This document shows positions 36,156 to 47,684 of a stretch of DNA of 64,000 bases, one piece after another (the stretch's first letter is position 1; each line of letters opens with the position of its first letter). This DNA is from Gamarada debralockiae. Lineage: Eukaryota > Ascomycota > Leotiomycetes > Helotiales > Hyphodiscaceae. The stretch is taken from contig NXFV01001536.1 of the NCBI GenBank assembly GCA_002803225.1, positions 61,968 through 125,967 on the forward strand. The letters run 5' to 3'. The notes beneath the pieces are model-generated. The model saw only the letters and a program-made list of their open reading frames with translations. It had not been told where the DNA came from and did no database searches. The translations under genes were made by a program, and so were the position numbers.

Positions 36156-38120
36156 ATGGCGGCATCCCAGGCTGGCCATGCGCCGAATCTGGACGTATAC
36201 CTGAAGTCTCTGAAAACCGCACCTTTGGAATCCTCAATTGAAAACCTAATTAGCCTTCTCAAGAGGAGACAGATCCGAAATTCGAGACCCTGCGCGATTG
36301 CTACCGCCGAGCTACTGAAACGCGTGGTTGCAAAGTTCAAATGGACGGATATTGGAAAGCTACTGCAACGAATACAGCAAGTAGGACAGCGGCTTATTGA
36401 AGCTCAACCAAGGGAGATGGTCGTGGGTAATATCGTACGCCGGGTTTTGGGAATGATCAGGTATGTTTACAACATATTTAAATCCCTCAAATGGTTCGAA
36501 TAGTTGGACTGCGCATCCATGGAAACACGTAGTAGATTGGATTTCAAACATTCAAATTGAGTTGGTGACTGACATTCTTTAGGGACGAGGCAAAAGAAGA
36601 CAGAGAAGATGGCAGTGATGCATCCAACAGCCAGATTGGTTCTCCACGGCCAGAGCCCAGTCAACCAGTTTCGATCAGAGTAGAGAATGCACCACCAACA
36701 TTCAGCCCTCTCCGGTTTGAGGCAACCAACGATTCATTAGACCAGGGGGGTGACGAGACGAATGGTGATGATGTATTCGTATCAACCTCGCAGCCCTCCC
36801 GTCCCGCGTTAGGTACTTCACACCAATCTTACGCCGTCAGAATGGGAGTACCAGTACAGCAATCAATGTTCAACCTTCTTTCAGCGACTCCGTCACCGAC
36901 GTCGACTCCTCCTATCGGTTCACCACCTGGAAAGGGTGTCAACGCCGTCTCTTTAGCCTATAGGATATCTAATACATCCAAGGACCTCAAAGCGGAGATT
37001 ATCAGCGGAGTGGAAGAAATCATGTATGTATAAGTCCGGATCCTAGCCTTTTTTGAATTGTTCAGGTGGAATAAGCGATTCTGTAGGGCGCCTGATGTCT
37101 CGTTTCTGATTTGCTCTGGTAGTCCGAGCGACTCGCTGGAGCAGTAGATCACTGGTCCAGATCACAGCTTTTTGGATTGCTGAAGTTGAATGAGCGATTC
37201 TTTAAGCACCGTATCTCTTGTCCATCTCTTGATCAAGTATGCTGACTCCGAGATCCTCTAGTGACGAGCTCCACCAAGTTGACGACCAGATTGCCGCGTA
37301 TGCCCAGGAGCACATTCATTCAAATGAGGTGAGTGATTCAGATGCTGGCCAGATTCATAAGTTCTACCCTCGACTTCTACTCGATCAAGGGTAGTCTTCC
37401 ATTTCATGGTACCCGCTACATTACAATCTCTCAATTCCATTGAGCGATTACTGACTCGCGGATCTTCTATAGGTTATCCTCACGCATACTTCGTCACTGA
37501 GTGTCCAGAAGTTCTTGCTCAAGGCCGCCGAGAAACGAAAATTCACGGTCATAATGACCGAGTCCTACCCCAACGACCACGAATTGACCCATGCCGCAGT
37601 CGTTGGAAAGACCAGTCAGAAAGATGGAGACGAGATGGGAACGGACAGGTTCCTCAAGCCTCTCTCAGCCGCAGGTATCACCGTTATCCTCATGACTGAT
37701 GCCTCGATCTTTGCAATCATGTCAAGAGTCAACAAGGTCATCCTAGCAACTCATGCTGTCATTGCAAATGGTGGTTTGATAGCAGCCGCGGGCGCGCGCG
37801 TTATTGCAAAGGCAGCAAAGGTTCATACAGTCCCAGTGATTGTAATCAGCGGCGTCTACAAGCTCAGCCCAGAATATCCATTCGAGTTTGAATCGCTCAT
37901 CGAATATGGAGATCCAGGACGTATCGTCGGATACGATGATGGAGCATTAGTGGATAATCTAGAGGTTGATAATCCGGTCTTCGATTACGTGCCTCCTGAT
38001 CTGGTGGATCTCTACATCACAAACCTGGGCGCTCATGCTCCCTCATACCTCTACAGGATCGTTGCGGATCACTACAAGACGGAAGATGTCAACTTCCATA
38101 AGCCAGAACTCCAGTTCTGA
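36156..38120 (+). CDS. GCD7: Translation initiation factor eIF2B subunit beta
   Basis: A regulatory subunit of the eIF2B guanine-nucleotide exchange factor, which senses phosphorylated eIF2 and controls initiation. Four exons (36156-36460, 36583-37023, 37262-37328, 37473-38120) give 486 aa. The N-terminus has VYLKSLKTAPLESSIENLI. The beta-subunit signature MVVGNIVRRVLGMIRDEA spans intron 1. A fungal Ser/Pro-rich insert follows. Exon 3 encodes IDELHQVDDQIAAYAQEHIH. Exon 4 carries the Rossmann-like core: VILTHTSSLSVQKFLLKAA, KFTVIMTESYPNDHELTHAA, VILATHAVIANGGLIAAAGA and VYKLSPEYPFEFES. The product has the IF-2B family C-terminus. Introns 2 and 3 contain pieces of the TGAGCGATT repeat family also found beside the gene. 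Confidence 0.93.
37040..37210. repeat. Repeat pair inside intron 2 of the eIF2B-beta gene
   Basis: Two related segments 119 bp apart: gcctttttTgaattgttcag...ataagcgattct and agctttttggattgctgaag...tgagcgattctt. Both lie in the 238-bp intron and resemble the units downstream of the gene. Confidence 0.55.
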
Positions 38121-38877
38121 CGGAGAGGAAGGAATTGCTGGATACAGCCAATAGCTCACTGAATGGACGATTGCATTGTAGCCTTCCAAAGCTTTATCCT
38201 AATCGCACTTTGTGAATGAACGATTGAAGTATGCGGTATAAAAGCTCTTTTTTGAAGCCTGAATGAAAGTACACCGGACAACACCCCTTCTAAAGCTCAG
38301 TTCTAATTGCTCTGTGCAATTCAATGGTTGACGCGCACGGGGTGGCGACCCTTTCAACGGCCTGAATAACAAAAGACAGGACGACCACCCTTCCAAAGCT
38401 CGATTCTAATTGCTCTCTATAAATGAACCATTGAAAATGCACATGGATAACACCTTCTAAGGCTGACCAACACATAACGATTTAAGCTTGTTCCAACACG
38501 AGCGGATTGCTGCCTTGCGAGGCCGCGTCACTTGTGTGACTCGATGCAGCAGACTTCAAGGCTCTCAGCCGGCCAACCCCGCAGGATGCAGAAGTGGGCT
38601 GGTTAGCCTTGCGACAGGCTGCATTGGAGCATTACCAAAATAAGGTTGATGCCTAAGGGTGGGTGCGCGTACGTGAACGCCAAAAGCCGGAGGGGCACTG
38701 ACTAGCCTAAATATTACCCCGACTCACCCTACTATCATCATACGGTTTGTGATCAGTTCATGCGGCTGTTAATTACACTTTTTTCTGTATCTTATTATTC
38801 TTCGATATCTGACTGTCATTTCATACTCATCCAAACAACGCGTTTCAGCTCATCATACTCCATATCCGCTCATCAAT
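38121..38877. other. Intergenic after eIF2B-beta, with tandem repeats
   Basis: 757 bp between two plus-strand genes. The first half is a tandem array (see 38155-38475). The rest should carry the promoter of the next gene, with a pyrimidine-rich stretch near 38770-38870. No gene is seen. Confidence 0.5.
38155..38475. repeat. Tandem array of about 103-bp degenerate units
   Basis: Units start at 38182, 38286 and 38389 (spacing 104 and 103 bp), each beginning ccttcYaaagctY and containing ctaatYgcWct and a gaatgaacgattga-like segment. A partial fourth unit begins near 38453, and a stray gaatggacgattg lies at 38160. Between units a second shared piece (cctgaatRaaMaaRtaca-like) keeps the same period. 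Seen directly; function unknown. Confidence 0.7.
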
Positions 38878-41031
38878 ATGGATCATATTCCACCCCCGCC
38901 GTACAGCGAGACTGATATCTACTCCAACCCTGGAACAACTATCGTCACTCCAACTACTTCGCATGCTGATAACGCATCTCTACCAGCTCCCTCAGCAGCC
39001 TCATCTGCAGACGATTCGGTCGTTTTCACTCCTCCATATACTCCTACAGAATCAGTACACCAGGGTCTAGGCGACGATCTGGACCATGCCTCTTCCTCGG
39101 CCGCAACAGCCTACTTCGAATCACGACCAGCACATGGCCGACCTGGCCCAATACCTAAAGTCCACACTATAACCATTACCTCGACCACTGAACCAAAAGA
39201 CGTACCATATCCGGAGCCTGCTCAAGAATGGTTATCCAAGGACGTCACAGAGCAAGATTGGGCAACATTCGTGAACTATCTATTTCCAGACCATGCAGCT
39301 AGTGTGAACAACGACGTTGCAGACAGAAAGCTCAAGGCGGAGTTGATAGATGAGCGGATGCATCGTCTTACTCTGGGGCCGGAAGATCGCTCACGAACAG
39401 ATCTCACCCAGGTTGATGCGCAACTCGAGCCCCTACGCCAGACACCTCAAGCAGCTGAGCGATTGAGTGAGCGACTGAACAAGGTGGACGCTACAATATC
39501 AGAATGGAACGCAGGATTCTTCGAGCCTCGCGGCTTTCAGATTCGATTCATCGAGCCCGAGATTACTGTTGATAATGAGACGAGAACGATGCCAGGTGCA
39601 TGGATTCCCTACGACCATGAAATACTAGAAGACACACCTGGTGAGAGCAGAGGACCAAGAAGGGGGTTCAGTTTTGCGGGTATTGAGGCAAATTCTCGAG
39701 GATTTCGATTTGGGCCTATTAGAGCAGATAATGAAGGATTCAGAATCGGGAAGAATGGCATTGTCGCTGATGGGAGAGGGTTTAGAATGGTTAATATGCT
39801 GGTCGCTGATCAGAATGGCTTTCGTCTAGGGGGGTCCCGGGGCTTTGTTGCAGATGGGAACGGAGTGACTCTTGGTGGGCGAGTCTGGGGTCGACGGGAT
39901 GACCGTGATCGAGACGTCGAACACGGATGTGGAGGACGACGAGGTCATCACGGCCATCATCGGCATCGTGGACGTGGGAGGTCGCATGACCATGGACGAC
40001 ATGGGAGACGGCGAGGGAGATCTTCATCGACCTCTAGTTCATCCAGTTCTTCAAGCTCAAGCTCTTCAGATTCCGACTCGTCTGTCGGATCCCTCCCAGA
40101 ATACGATGATCTCAAAGATCAACAGCTGCCCATTGCTAAGCAGTCGTTAATTGACTGGATGAATCACCCAGAGCATCCAATTACTCGCGAGACGGTCCGA
40201 AATATCAAGGAGGAGATTAAAGTCGCCAAGAAATCGAACCCTAGGCAATTCGATCAAGATATGAAAGCCATGCGAAAGGAGGTGAAAGATCTGTTGAAAG
40301 AGTTCAAAGAGGCAAAGAAAGCACAGATGATCTTCAGAAAGCAGGCGAGGAAAGAGAAACGTACCGCGAGGAGGGCACAAAAGAAAGAACGTCGAGCCGC
40401 AAGGAGGGCAGAGCGAAGGCAACGGAAAGGGAAATTCGCGCAGGACCCAAATATGGCAGGCTTTGTACCAGCAGTGCCCGGGGTGGGTCACAATCCGGTA
40501 ATGGGCCACATGGCCGCAATGCATTCCATGCCACAAATGCCACTAGCTCCAGGAGCAAGAGCAGGGTTCCCCTTCGGTGGCCCCTTCGGGGGTCGAGGAC
40601 CATTTGGTAAAGGCCCGCCATTCGGTAGAAGTGCTAGTGGTCCTCCTGGTATCTCAGCAATGCACGGAGGCTGGCCATTCGCTCGAGGCCTCTTCACTCC
40701 AGGATGTCCGATGTCAGATCACACGGGAATGGGAGGACCTATCTCTCACAGTGCGTCGGTTATCCACCAGCAGGCTCAACACATGGATGAGGAAGCGCAC
40801 AGCAAAGAGGCCAAGGCTATGGATCTTCGAACAGCGTCAACGGGGTGGAAGGTGGGTGAGAAGGAGAGATCGAAGAAGATTGACGACGCTGTTAAGTTGG
40901 AGGAAGAGGCGGAGAAGTTTAGGAGGGAGGCGGAACGGTTGAGGGCTGAGGCGTCACACTTGGATGGGGAATTGGCGAGGGAGTTGGATGAGGATAATGG
41001 TGGGCAGGCGACTGGTGTTATTCAGCATTGA
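38878..41031 (+). CDS. Conserved fungal protein of unknown function with GFR-type repeats
   Basis: A 717-aa protein in a single exon; I do not recognise an established function. Visible parts, in order: a Pro-rich N-terminus (IPPPPYSETDIYSN, TPPYTPTES), a folded-looking region (TEQDWATFVNYLFPDHAASV, KLKAELIDERMHRLTLG), a block of short repeats at about 255-325 with the pattern GFxxGxxGIxADxxGFRxG (RGFRFGPIRADNEGFRIGKN and neighbours), a His/Arg-rich strip, a run of Ser, a Lys/Arg-rich coiled coil (about 430-520), a Gly/Pro/Phe-rich stretch (FGGPFGGRGPFGKGPPFG), and a final coiled coil. The first third has the look of a widely kept Pezizomycotina family. The repeats suggest a small beta-solenoid, and the Gly-Phe stretch suggests self-association; both are inference. 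Confidence 0.75.
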   Translation: MDHIPPPPYSETDIYSNPGTTIVTPTTSHADNASLPAPSAASSADDSVVFTPPYTPTESVHQGLGDDLDHASSSAATAYFESRPAHGRPGPIPKVHTITITSTTEPKDVPYPEPAQEWLSKDVTEQDWATFVNYLFPDHAASVNNDVADRKLKAELIDERMHRLTLGPEDRSRTDLTQVDAQLEPLRQTPQAAERLSERLNKVDATISEWNAGFFEPRGFQIRFIEPEITVDNETRTMPGAWIPYDHEILEDTPGESRGPRRGFSFAGIEANSRGFRFGPIRADNEGFRIGKNGIVADGRGFRMVNMLVADQNGFRLGGSRGFVADGNGVTLGGRVWGRRDDRDRDVEHGCGGRRGHHGHHRHRGRGRSHDHGRHGRRRGRSSSTSSSSSSSSSSSSDSDSSVGSLPEYDDLKDQQLPIAKQSLIDWMNHPEHPITRETVRNIKEEIKVAKKSNPRQFDQDMKAMRKEVKDLLKEFKEAKKAQMIFRKQARKEKRTARRAQKKERRAARRAERRQRKGKFAQDPNMAGFVPAVPGVGHNPVMGHMAAMHSMPQMPLAPGARAGFPFGGPFGGRGPFGKGPPFGRSASGPPGISAMHGGWPFARGLFTPGCPMSDHTGMGGPISHSASVIHQQAQHMDEEAHSKEAKAMDLRTASTGWKVGEKERSKKIDDAVKLEEEAEKFRREAERLRAEASHLDGELARELDEDNGGQATGVIQH

Positions 41032-41907
41032 GCTGTGATATAAGTTGTAACCTTATAGTTTGTGAGCGAATTTTTTATTTTGTTGTCTAGCTTGGCTCTG
41101 GAGTCTATTCCTGGGATAATAGCTGGCGAGCTCTACTCAAATAGATAAGATTTACTCGCCATCCCACATCATCAACATCTTCGTCTCAATTCGAATTAAC
41201 GGCCCGGCGCCTCAAACAAAATGCCCCCATCAATACTCACAATCTCCCCATTAACATTCTGGCGTTGTCTTCCGATCCTTGTTAAGACGCCAGGGACTAT
41301 CTAAGTCGACGATTCATCATCATAGGTTTTCAGGACTCCTACATCTTGTTCCAAATTCTTCCATTCATTTCTATGAGGCCGTTACTTCCACGTCCCGAGA
41401 GAACAGCCAAAGCAAGAGCCACGTCATTCATCTGAATTTATCTACATCATTTCATCTAATCTCCTTATCCTAGCCATTCACTGTGCCTCAACGACTCAAA
41501 CATAGCTCATACAAAGCAACCAAAATCTGGTTAAGCTATAAGCAAGTAGTAATTCCTTCCAAAGGTCTTCGTACTTTTCCCTCTTCATCAAAGCAAACTA
41601 TCATAATTCCGACATAATACCCATCCAGCTCGAGGAACTGAAGTCTAACAATCGAATTTTTTCTTGATTTCGTGAATGGCGTGAAGGGAATAGGTCGAGG
41701 AGAAGATTATGTATAGAGCAAGCGTGATCTCATGAATGGTAATGCGTGTCTTCGTCGTTGGTCGTGATAAGGCAATGTGTCGAACGCCATATCCTGTAAC
41801 GCCGAAACACCAAAATTCAAATGGAGGCTCATCCAACCTCGTCAGGACTGAAATCCAGGGATAAGCCATATCAAGATGAGCTAGCAGCGAGTATTCTGAG
41901 CGAAATC
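41032..41907. other. Convergent intergenic region with a coding relic
   Basis: 876 bp between two stops. Apart from the short dehydrogenase-like relic at 41196-41288 I see nothing coding; the frame at 41645-41869 (minus) has no domain. Confidence 0.45.
41196..41288 (-). pseudogene. Relic of a short-chain dehydrogenase C-terminus
   Basis: Read on the minus strand, about 30 codons end in TAA and give RIGRQRQNVNGEIVSIDGG plus a short tail. The VNGEIVSIDGG core closely matches the end of classical SDR enzymes (fungal consensus: fVNGqiltVDGG). There is no SDR body upstream: an in-frame stop follows a few codons away and the Wee1 gene begins soon after. It is most simply a remnant of a lost gene; chance similarity or a 3' exon of an unseen gene cannot be excluded. 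Confidence 0.4.
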
Positions 41908-44900
41908 TCAGACGTCCATCATTTCTGCATCATCGGCCAGCACATCGTCTGCTGGTCCCCAGTTGCCTTCGAAGACGGTTGCACCAGCGCGACGTCGTGC
42001 CTCGACCCATCGAAGACCTTCGGACTCGAGAACTTGATGTATCATTGGCCGGTCCTGCGGAAGTGGCGAGATCATCCATCGAACAATCTTGTCGAGTGCA
42101 TGCTCGTGGTGCATGTCTCTCATGAAAGGCGGAGCATGGTGGAGTTCGCCTCTTCTGGAGCCAAAGAGGTTTCCAGGATCGTGAGATAATGACTTGCTGG
42201 ATGATCCAATATTCCGTCTACGGCTGGCCATTGTAGGAGATCCGAAATTGGGTTCCACCTCATCATCACTGCCGAAATAATCGATGCTGGCATCGCTCTC
42301 CTCAATGGGGATACCGGTGGCATCTCGGATAATCGTACTGCCTGCGCTCCAACTTAGGCTGGGAACGTCACTCATATCTCCAGAACGCAGTCGCTGCCAA
42401 GTTGGGCCGTTGTCAGGCAGTTGCACATTGCCAGCGATTTCCAGCATGATGAGTCCAAGTGCGAAAACGTCAGCGGGCTTGTCGTACTGGCCGAGGAGAA
42501 TCTCAGGACCTATGTACTCGCGATCACCCTCGCCTTCGATTGACGTTTGAACTGGCCAAGCAGCTGCCATGCCGAAATCTCCAATCTTCAACACACCTTC
42601 GAAGGTAATGAGAATGTTGGCGGGCTTGAGATCTAAGTGGATGAACCCCGAATCATGAATTTGCCTCAGACCCTACGAGAATGTTAGCTTTGATCAGATC
42701 AAAATGACTAAAGCGACATACCTGGCTGAGTTCCAGCATGATCTTCCAAATGCGGAAATCATCTAATCTACCCTTCCGACCGACCTGCGAGAGGAAGAGA
42801 TCGAGACTGCCTTCCTCACAGAACTCGGTTTGGATGTAGAGGTAATTCTTCTCCTCCCAGCTATCAATAAAATGCACGACGTGATCAGAATGTCCAAGTG
42901 CCTTGAGCACATTGACTTCCTGCAGTTTCCGTTGACGGTCCCTGGTGCCTTGATAAGGCTGTCGCGATTTCTTGACGGCGAATACACGATCCGGCATGGG
43001 GGTTGGCGGAGTTCCTCCCAACGGTGAACCTGATGCACCGAAGTAGAAGGATTGGGTCGCGGAGAGAGGGCCGGCGGTTTGCGTGACTCGATACACCTGA
43101 GAGAACTCTCCTGTACCAATCATCTCGACCTTCTCAAATCTTGACGTGAGCGACTCGTCTATCTCTGGCGGTGCAAAGCCGCTGATTGGAGTAGTACTGA
43201 TTCGTCCGTCACCAATCTTCGAAAAGTGGTCTCGGCCTGTTGTTGGTGTAGCTGGAGGTGGCATGGAGGCACTGTTCACGCCTGACTTTGCAGCCTGGCC
43301 ATCTCGGGGGTTTGAGATGGAAAGTCCACTTGGGTCAGGTGGAAGCATGTCCTGGGGTGTTTGAGGTGACAACCTCTCGATGAAATCTATACGCTCCAAC
43401 GGACTGGCTGGAGGCACGTGACTAATTTTAGCAAAGCCCGGTTTCCTTGAAGGACTCAAATAAGAAGTAGTAAGAGACTTGGATATCAACGGCGTCAGAG
43501 AATGTGGACTGGAACCACGAAGAGCTCGCGACCGCCCGAAGAATGGAACAGAAATAGAAGATTTTGGCAAAAGTCGAAAGTTGGCGGTAGTAGGAGAGTC
43601 ATTCATCTCCATCGACGCATCACTCTCCTCTCCTTCTCGATCGCCGGGACTTGTAGAGAGGTTTAACTTACTGCTCGTTCTTGGAAGTCTCTTTGCCAGC
43701 CCGTAGCCAACTGCCGATGCAGGGAAACTTCGGTGGTGGCTAGGACTGCCATTGCTTTGCTGTTGATGAGCTGAGCCAGACACAAGAGCCTGCTTTGTTG
43801 GCGTGGGAGGCAATTCGAAGTCAGCACTGGATTGGCTATCTCCTTTTGCGTCAGGTGAACCGCCACTCTCATCTCCATCAATACTGAGAAAGCTCCCACG
43901 TCTAGTCAAGCCATTATTACCAAAGGAGCTTCCGAATACGCCTGCTCCCTTTCCAAAGGTGTTGGGGCCGGTTTGACCGCCATGGGGATTGAATGGAGTC
44001 GATGGGGTCCCGAACGAATGTCGAATGTGTCTAGCCTTTGCAATTGCACTTCCTGGAACTGGTGCGGGATACGTAGCGAATGTGTTCACATGCTTCTTGC
44101 ATGGAGTATCAGGCATGTTTCCTTTGCTAACACCTCGAGGCAGCTGTGGCTCTTCCGGGTTCTTGTTGACCTTTGAAATCAGACCAGTTGACATGAATGC
44201 AGCCGGTAATGGTTTGACAGACTTGAAATTTTGAGGGGTCGAAAATGAGCCCTCCTCCTCTCCACTACTGGTTTGCAAAGAATATGGCCTCAGTGAACCT
44301 GCTGGTAACGACTTCGAGAAGTCTAATTTTGGCCTAGGTTGCTCTCCGAAGTGCACCGGAATGTGGGTAGGAGACTCGTCGACAATGCTCGAGCTGGATG
44401 AAGAGGTGGTCATAGTCCGGGATAGGGGATGTGGTTGATGGGTCGGCTGACTAACCATATGTATCGACGGGTTTGGAAGGCTGCTTTGAGAAGAGAAGGG
44501 GCTGTCCCTAGCCGTCGGAGGCATAAATTGATCCAACGACAAACGAGGTCGATTTTTGGACGGATTTGGGGTTGAAACCTCGGGAGCATTGCTTGTTAAC
44601 TGCTGTTGTGCAAGCATCTGAGCTGCATGTCTTCTGCCCCAAGAAGTTTTTTCGCCATGTCGCTGTTGAAGTGTGGACTTGCGCAAGGAAGAGGATCTTC
44701 GAGGCATCGAAGTAAACGATGTTGCATTCTCTGGGCTGAAAGATGCTGTCGATAACTCATATTCCTGATTAGAATCGTCATGTATTTCGAATTGTGGTGA
44801 AGATGATGGTCCGTGATCAAAGACATTGAAGTCATGGCCAAAGCTCGCTGATCCGTGCAAACTCCTCCTCTTCGCAACTGGGCTTCCCAAGCTTGCTTGA

Positions 44901-45529
44901 TCCAAATTCATAATCGCGTCACTGCGCTTAAGTGGACTTGATGTAGAGGAAATCGTATGATAGTCATTGCTAGCATCGCCACCCAATCTCGAAAGAGCAT
45001 GATTGACTGGTGCCGAAATGTCTGAACTGGACATCCTGGCAATTCTCTCGAAGCTCTTTCGCTCAGCAGGACTTGTGCTTCTACTATTCTCTTGTCCACT
45101 CACGGAACCGGCCGATGAAGACGGAGGCGCGTTACCGCTGTCTGATGCCTGGCTCAATGCACGCTTCATGGGACTCTTGGGCGAAGTTCGAGTTCGTGAG
45201 GAGGGTCTCGCTGGCGCAGTCTTCGAACGCGTTGAAGATCGAAGGGCGAGCTTTGCGCTTGGCGGAAATGGTACTGCGAGAGGTGATGGAGTATGAGGTG
45301 GATTGCTTGGATTAAACAGGGTAGCCGGTTGTGAGGATGCGCGTTTCGGTGGTGATGGAGAAAGTGGTGACTTTGGAGATGAGCTTGGTGATTTGGTAAC
45401 GAGGCGGAATTTCGATGGTGATCGTGAAAGAGAGCGTCTGAGAGATCTCACAGCGGACGTGACATCAACATGATGGACGTGTGTCGGAGAAGGTAGTGTA
45501 AGGGTACCGCCACTGTTTGAGTAAGGCAT
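41908..45529 (-). CDS. Wee1-family protein kinase (mitosis inhibitor)
   Basis: Phosphorylates the Cdk1 inhibitory tyrosine and delays entry into mitosis. Two exons (45529-42722 and 42672-41908; intron 42673-42721) give 1190 aa. The start is the first in-frame ATG (MPYSNSGGTLTLPSP); upstream codons lack an ATG. About 800 N-terminal residues are Ser/Pro-rich, disordered and rich in SP/TP sites, as is usual for Wee1/Swe1. The kinase domain (about 800-1165) has GTGEFSQVY, AVKKS, FIHLDLKPANI, IGDFGMA and the Wee1 hallmark EGDREYIGPEILLG. The HLDLKPAN loop, not HRDLK, is also diagnostic. An insert inside the C-lobe (residues about 1025-1100) is fungal. Confidence 0.94.
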
Positions 45530-47684
45530 GATATGTTGGTATGTGGCGACACTCGCCTTGGTGTCGGATAGGTCTGAGGAGGGTTTCAATCTTTCAAGAC
45601 GGTTGAACAATTCGCGCGGTCGATCGTTGCTTCCGGATCCAGGGATTATTTGTTGGATGGCATAGATATTCGAGATCGTTCTCCGTCGTTGAACGATTGA
45701 TATGCGTAGAAACAGATGCTATGGATGGGATCCTGGTTATCAACAGCTTCAATCGCTCAATGGGCCGCAGCAACTGGATATGCTGGAATGTTGGTATCTA
45801 GAGGAATGCTTCGTGAATCGCTCAATCGAGGTGGCGATATGATTTCGAATCAGCCTGGAATGAATGTATCAAGCCGGATGGATCATGGCAATGCTTCTCC
45901 TGTTCTTATTTCCAACAACTACTCGCACACCGACCCCGAAGCTCATAGATCCCGTCTCTTATTGCCAGTGTTGTCGTCGTCGTTGAGGAGAATGCGATTG
46001 TTGGTGGTGGAAGAAATGGGGGATGGAGTCGAAAAAGAGATTCGTCACCGCGTTGTTTACGTCTGGGGGTCCTTCCGCGTCGCTTAAACTTCCCACGCGA
46101 CTTTCAACCTTCAGGATCTCCGATGACACGAAAATTTAATTCGCTACATTCAAAGAATCGATGGGCTGAAGATATGAATTTGAGTCGGAGAGGGAGGATT
46201 GCTGGATCAGAATTTCATTGAAGAGGGTTTGAAGAGTTTCAAGAAATTTCTCATGCATGTGCGCTGTTCAAAGAAGTTTTGTGCGTGGCGGTCTGTTTTG
46301 TTTGATCCGGATGAGCCAATCAACACGTGTATATGCCCCTGCGCTAAATCCATTCACGCGGACGCATCCGAAGCCGTTTCTCGAGGCACTCAGGGTCCCC
46401 AAGATCTGCGTCCTCTACCGTATCTCCAACTCAGCCAAGGTTTCCCTTCAGATGAACTGCCACGTTGACAGTTTTTCAGGGAGACCCCCATCTTGCCACC
46501 TAAGAAAGAGGGGATCATGAAGGGCAATATTGAAGGTCTATTTACTTTCTTTGTTTACATTCACGAAGAGTATCAAAACAATCAACAATGCCGCATTTGC
46601 CTCAATTTGATCATTTCGTATTGCTATTTCCAGATTCCCACCGTCTGGAGGGCCCAAGATCAGGAAGAGCCGGGACTGTGAGATTGACGACCGGGGAGGG
46701 TACCCCACTATTCAAATTGGATTGAGTTTGGATACAAGGGCAGATTGCGCATGACTTCATTTTATTTTTAAAGATGCAATTTCCAGAACGATTCCGCTTT
46801 TTCGAAGACGTCCGAGCCACCCGACCGGCCCCTTTCTCCTCGTCGCCGTCGCCGTTGATCGTCATGCAGCCGATATCGATTGCTGTATCGATATACCAGG
46901 ACGGTATCTATTCTATCAAAGTCTCAAGTCTTCGTCTTTCGGGCACCGAAGAAAACGAACAAAGCACAGCCCTCTCTACGAGTCTACGATTGTCGCATCG
47001 TCCTGACAACAGAAGAGTTAAAAATATTCCGAATAGATAAGTCTACAGTATGTTCGTAGGATTCTTGTCATCCCACAACCCATTTTTTATTTAGATCTGA
47101 CAGCCTCATGAGCCTCAGCCTTGAGATCAGCACCTCAAAATAGAAGTATCTTCAGCCGCGTCTACATGCCTTTTTTCTCAGCCTCGAAACTCTGATGTAA
47201 ACAAACTAGAATTCAGAAGGCCTTGTTCGTGTGACAGTCAAAAGGAAGTGTCTACGGAGTACAGCATATCTCTTTTCGCATTTGACTTCCCAGGGAGTCA
47301 GGGGTCATATTCACGTGACTCGGTTCTGTTTCTCCAGCATCATGAGAATGGCCTTCCATTCCTTCTTCTTTTGGCTCCAATTTGCAGGAAAATCGTTAAG
47401 TTTAGCCTCACACTCATCTGAGAACAGAGGCCGCATGATTTTTATTCAAGTGAATCTTAGCTTACTGACCTTTAGTCTCCTCCGTGTTTACCTTCCTATT
47501 TCATCAAGGAGCAATCCATGAGCTTACTGAAAATCTGGACAATGGAACTTCAAGTTCGGCGGCCATTGTCTCCCCTCTAGACAAGCTGCTACTTCACAGG
47601 CAGCATCGAGTTGCAAAAGCATTTACGTCACGTGACGTAAACAAAAGAACCAAACCCATCTCGAGACCACCTAGTTGTCTCCCA
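45530..47684. other. 2.2-kb Wee1 upstream region
   Basis: Between the Wee1 start and the next minus-strand stop. It probably holds a long 5' leader and promoter. TCAATCGCTCAA occurs at about 45750 and 45818. Open frames such as 45716-46087 (plus) have no domain. No gene is called. Confidence 0.45.
45646..45663 (-). promoter_or_regulatory. Candidate short uORF in the Wee1 leader
   Basis: A minus-strand ATG followed by four codons and TAA lies 117 bp before the Wee1 ATG, in another frame. It would be translated only if the leader includes it. Confidence 0.3.

Noticed and set aside
45530..45610. Upstream extension of the Wee1 frame
   Set aside because: The frame is open but its first codon is TTG and no ATG occurs before 45529.
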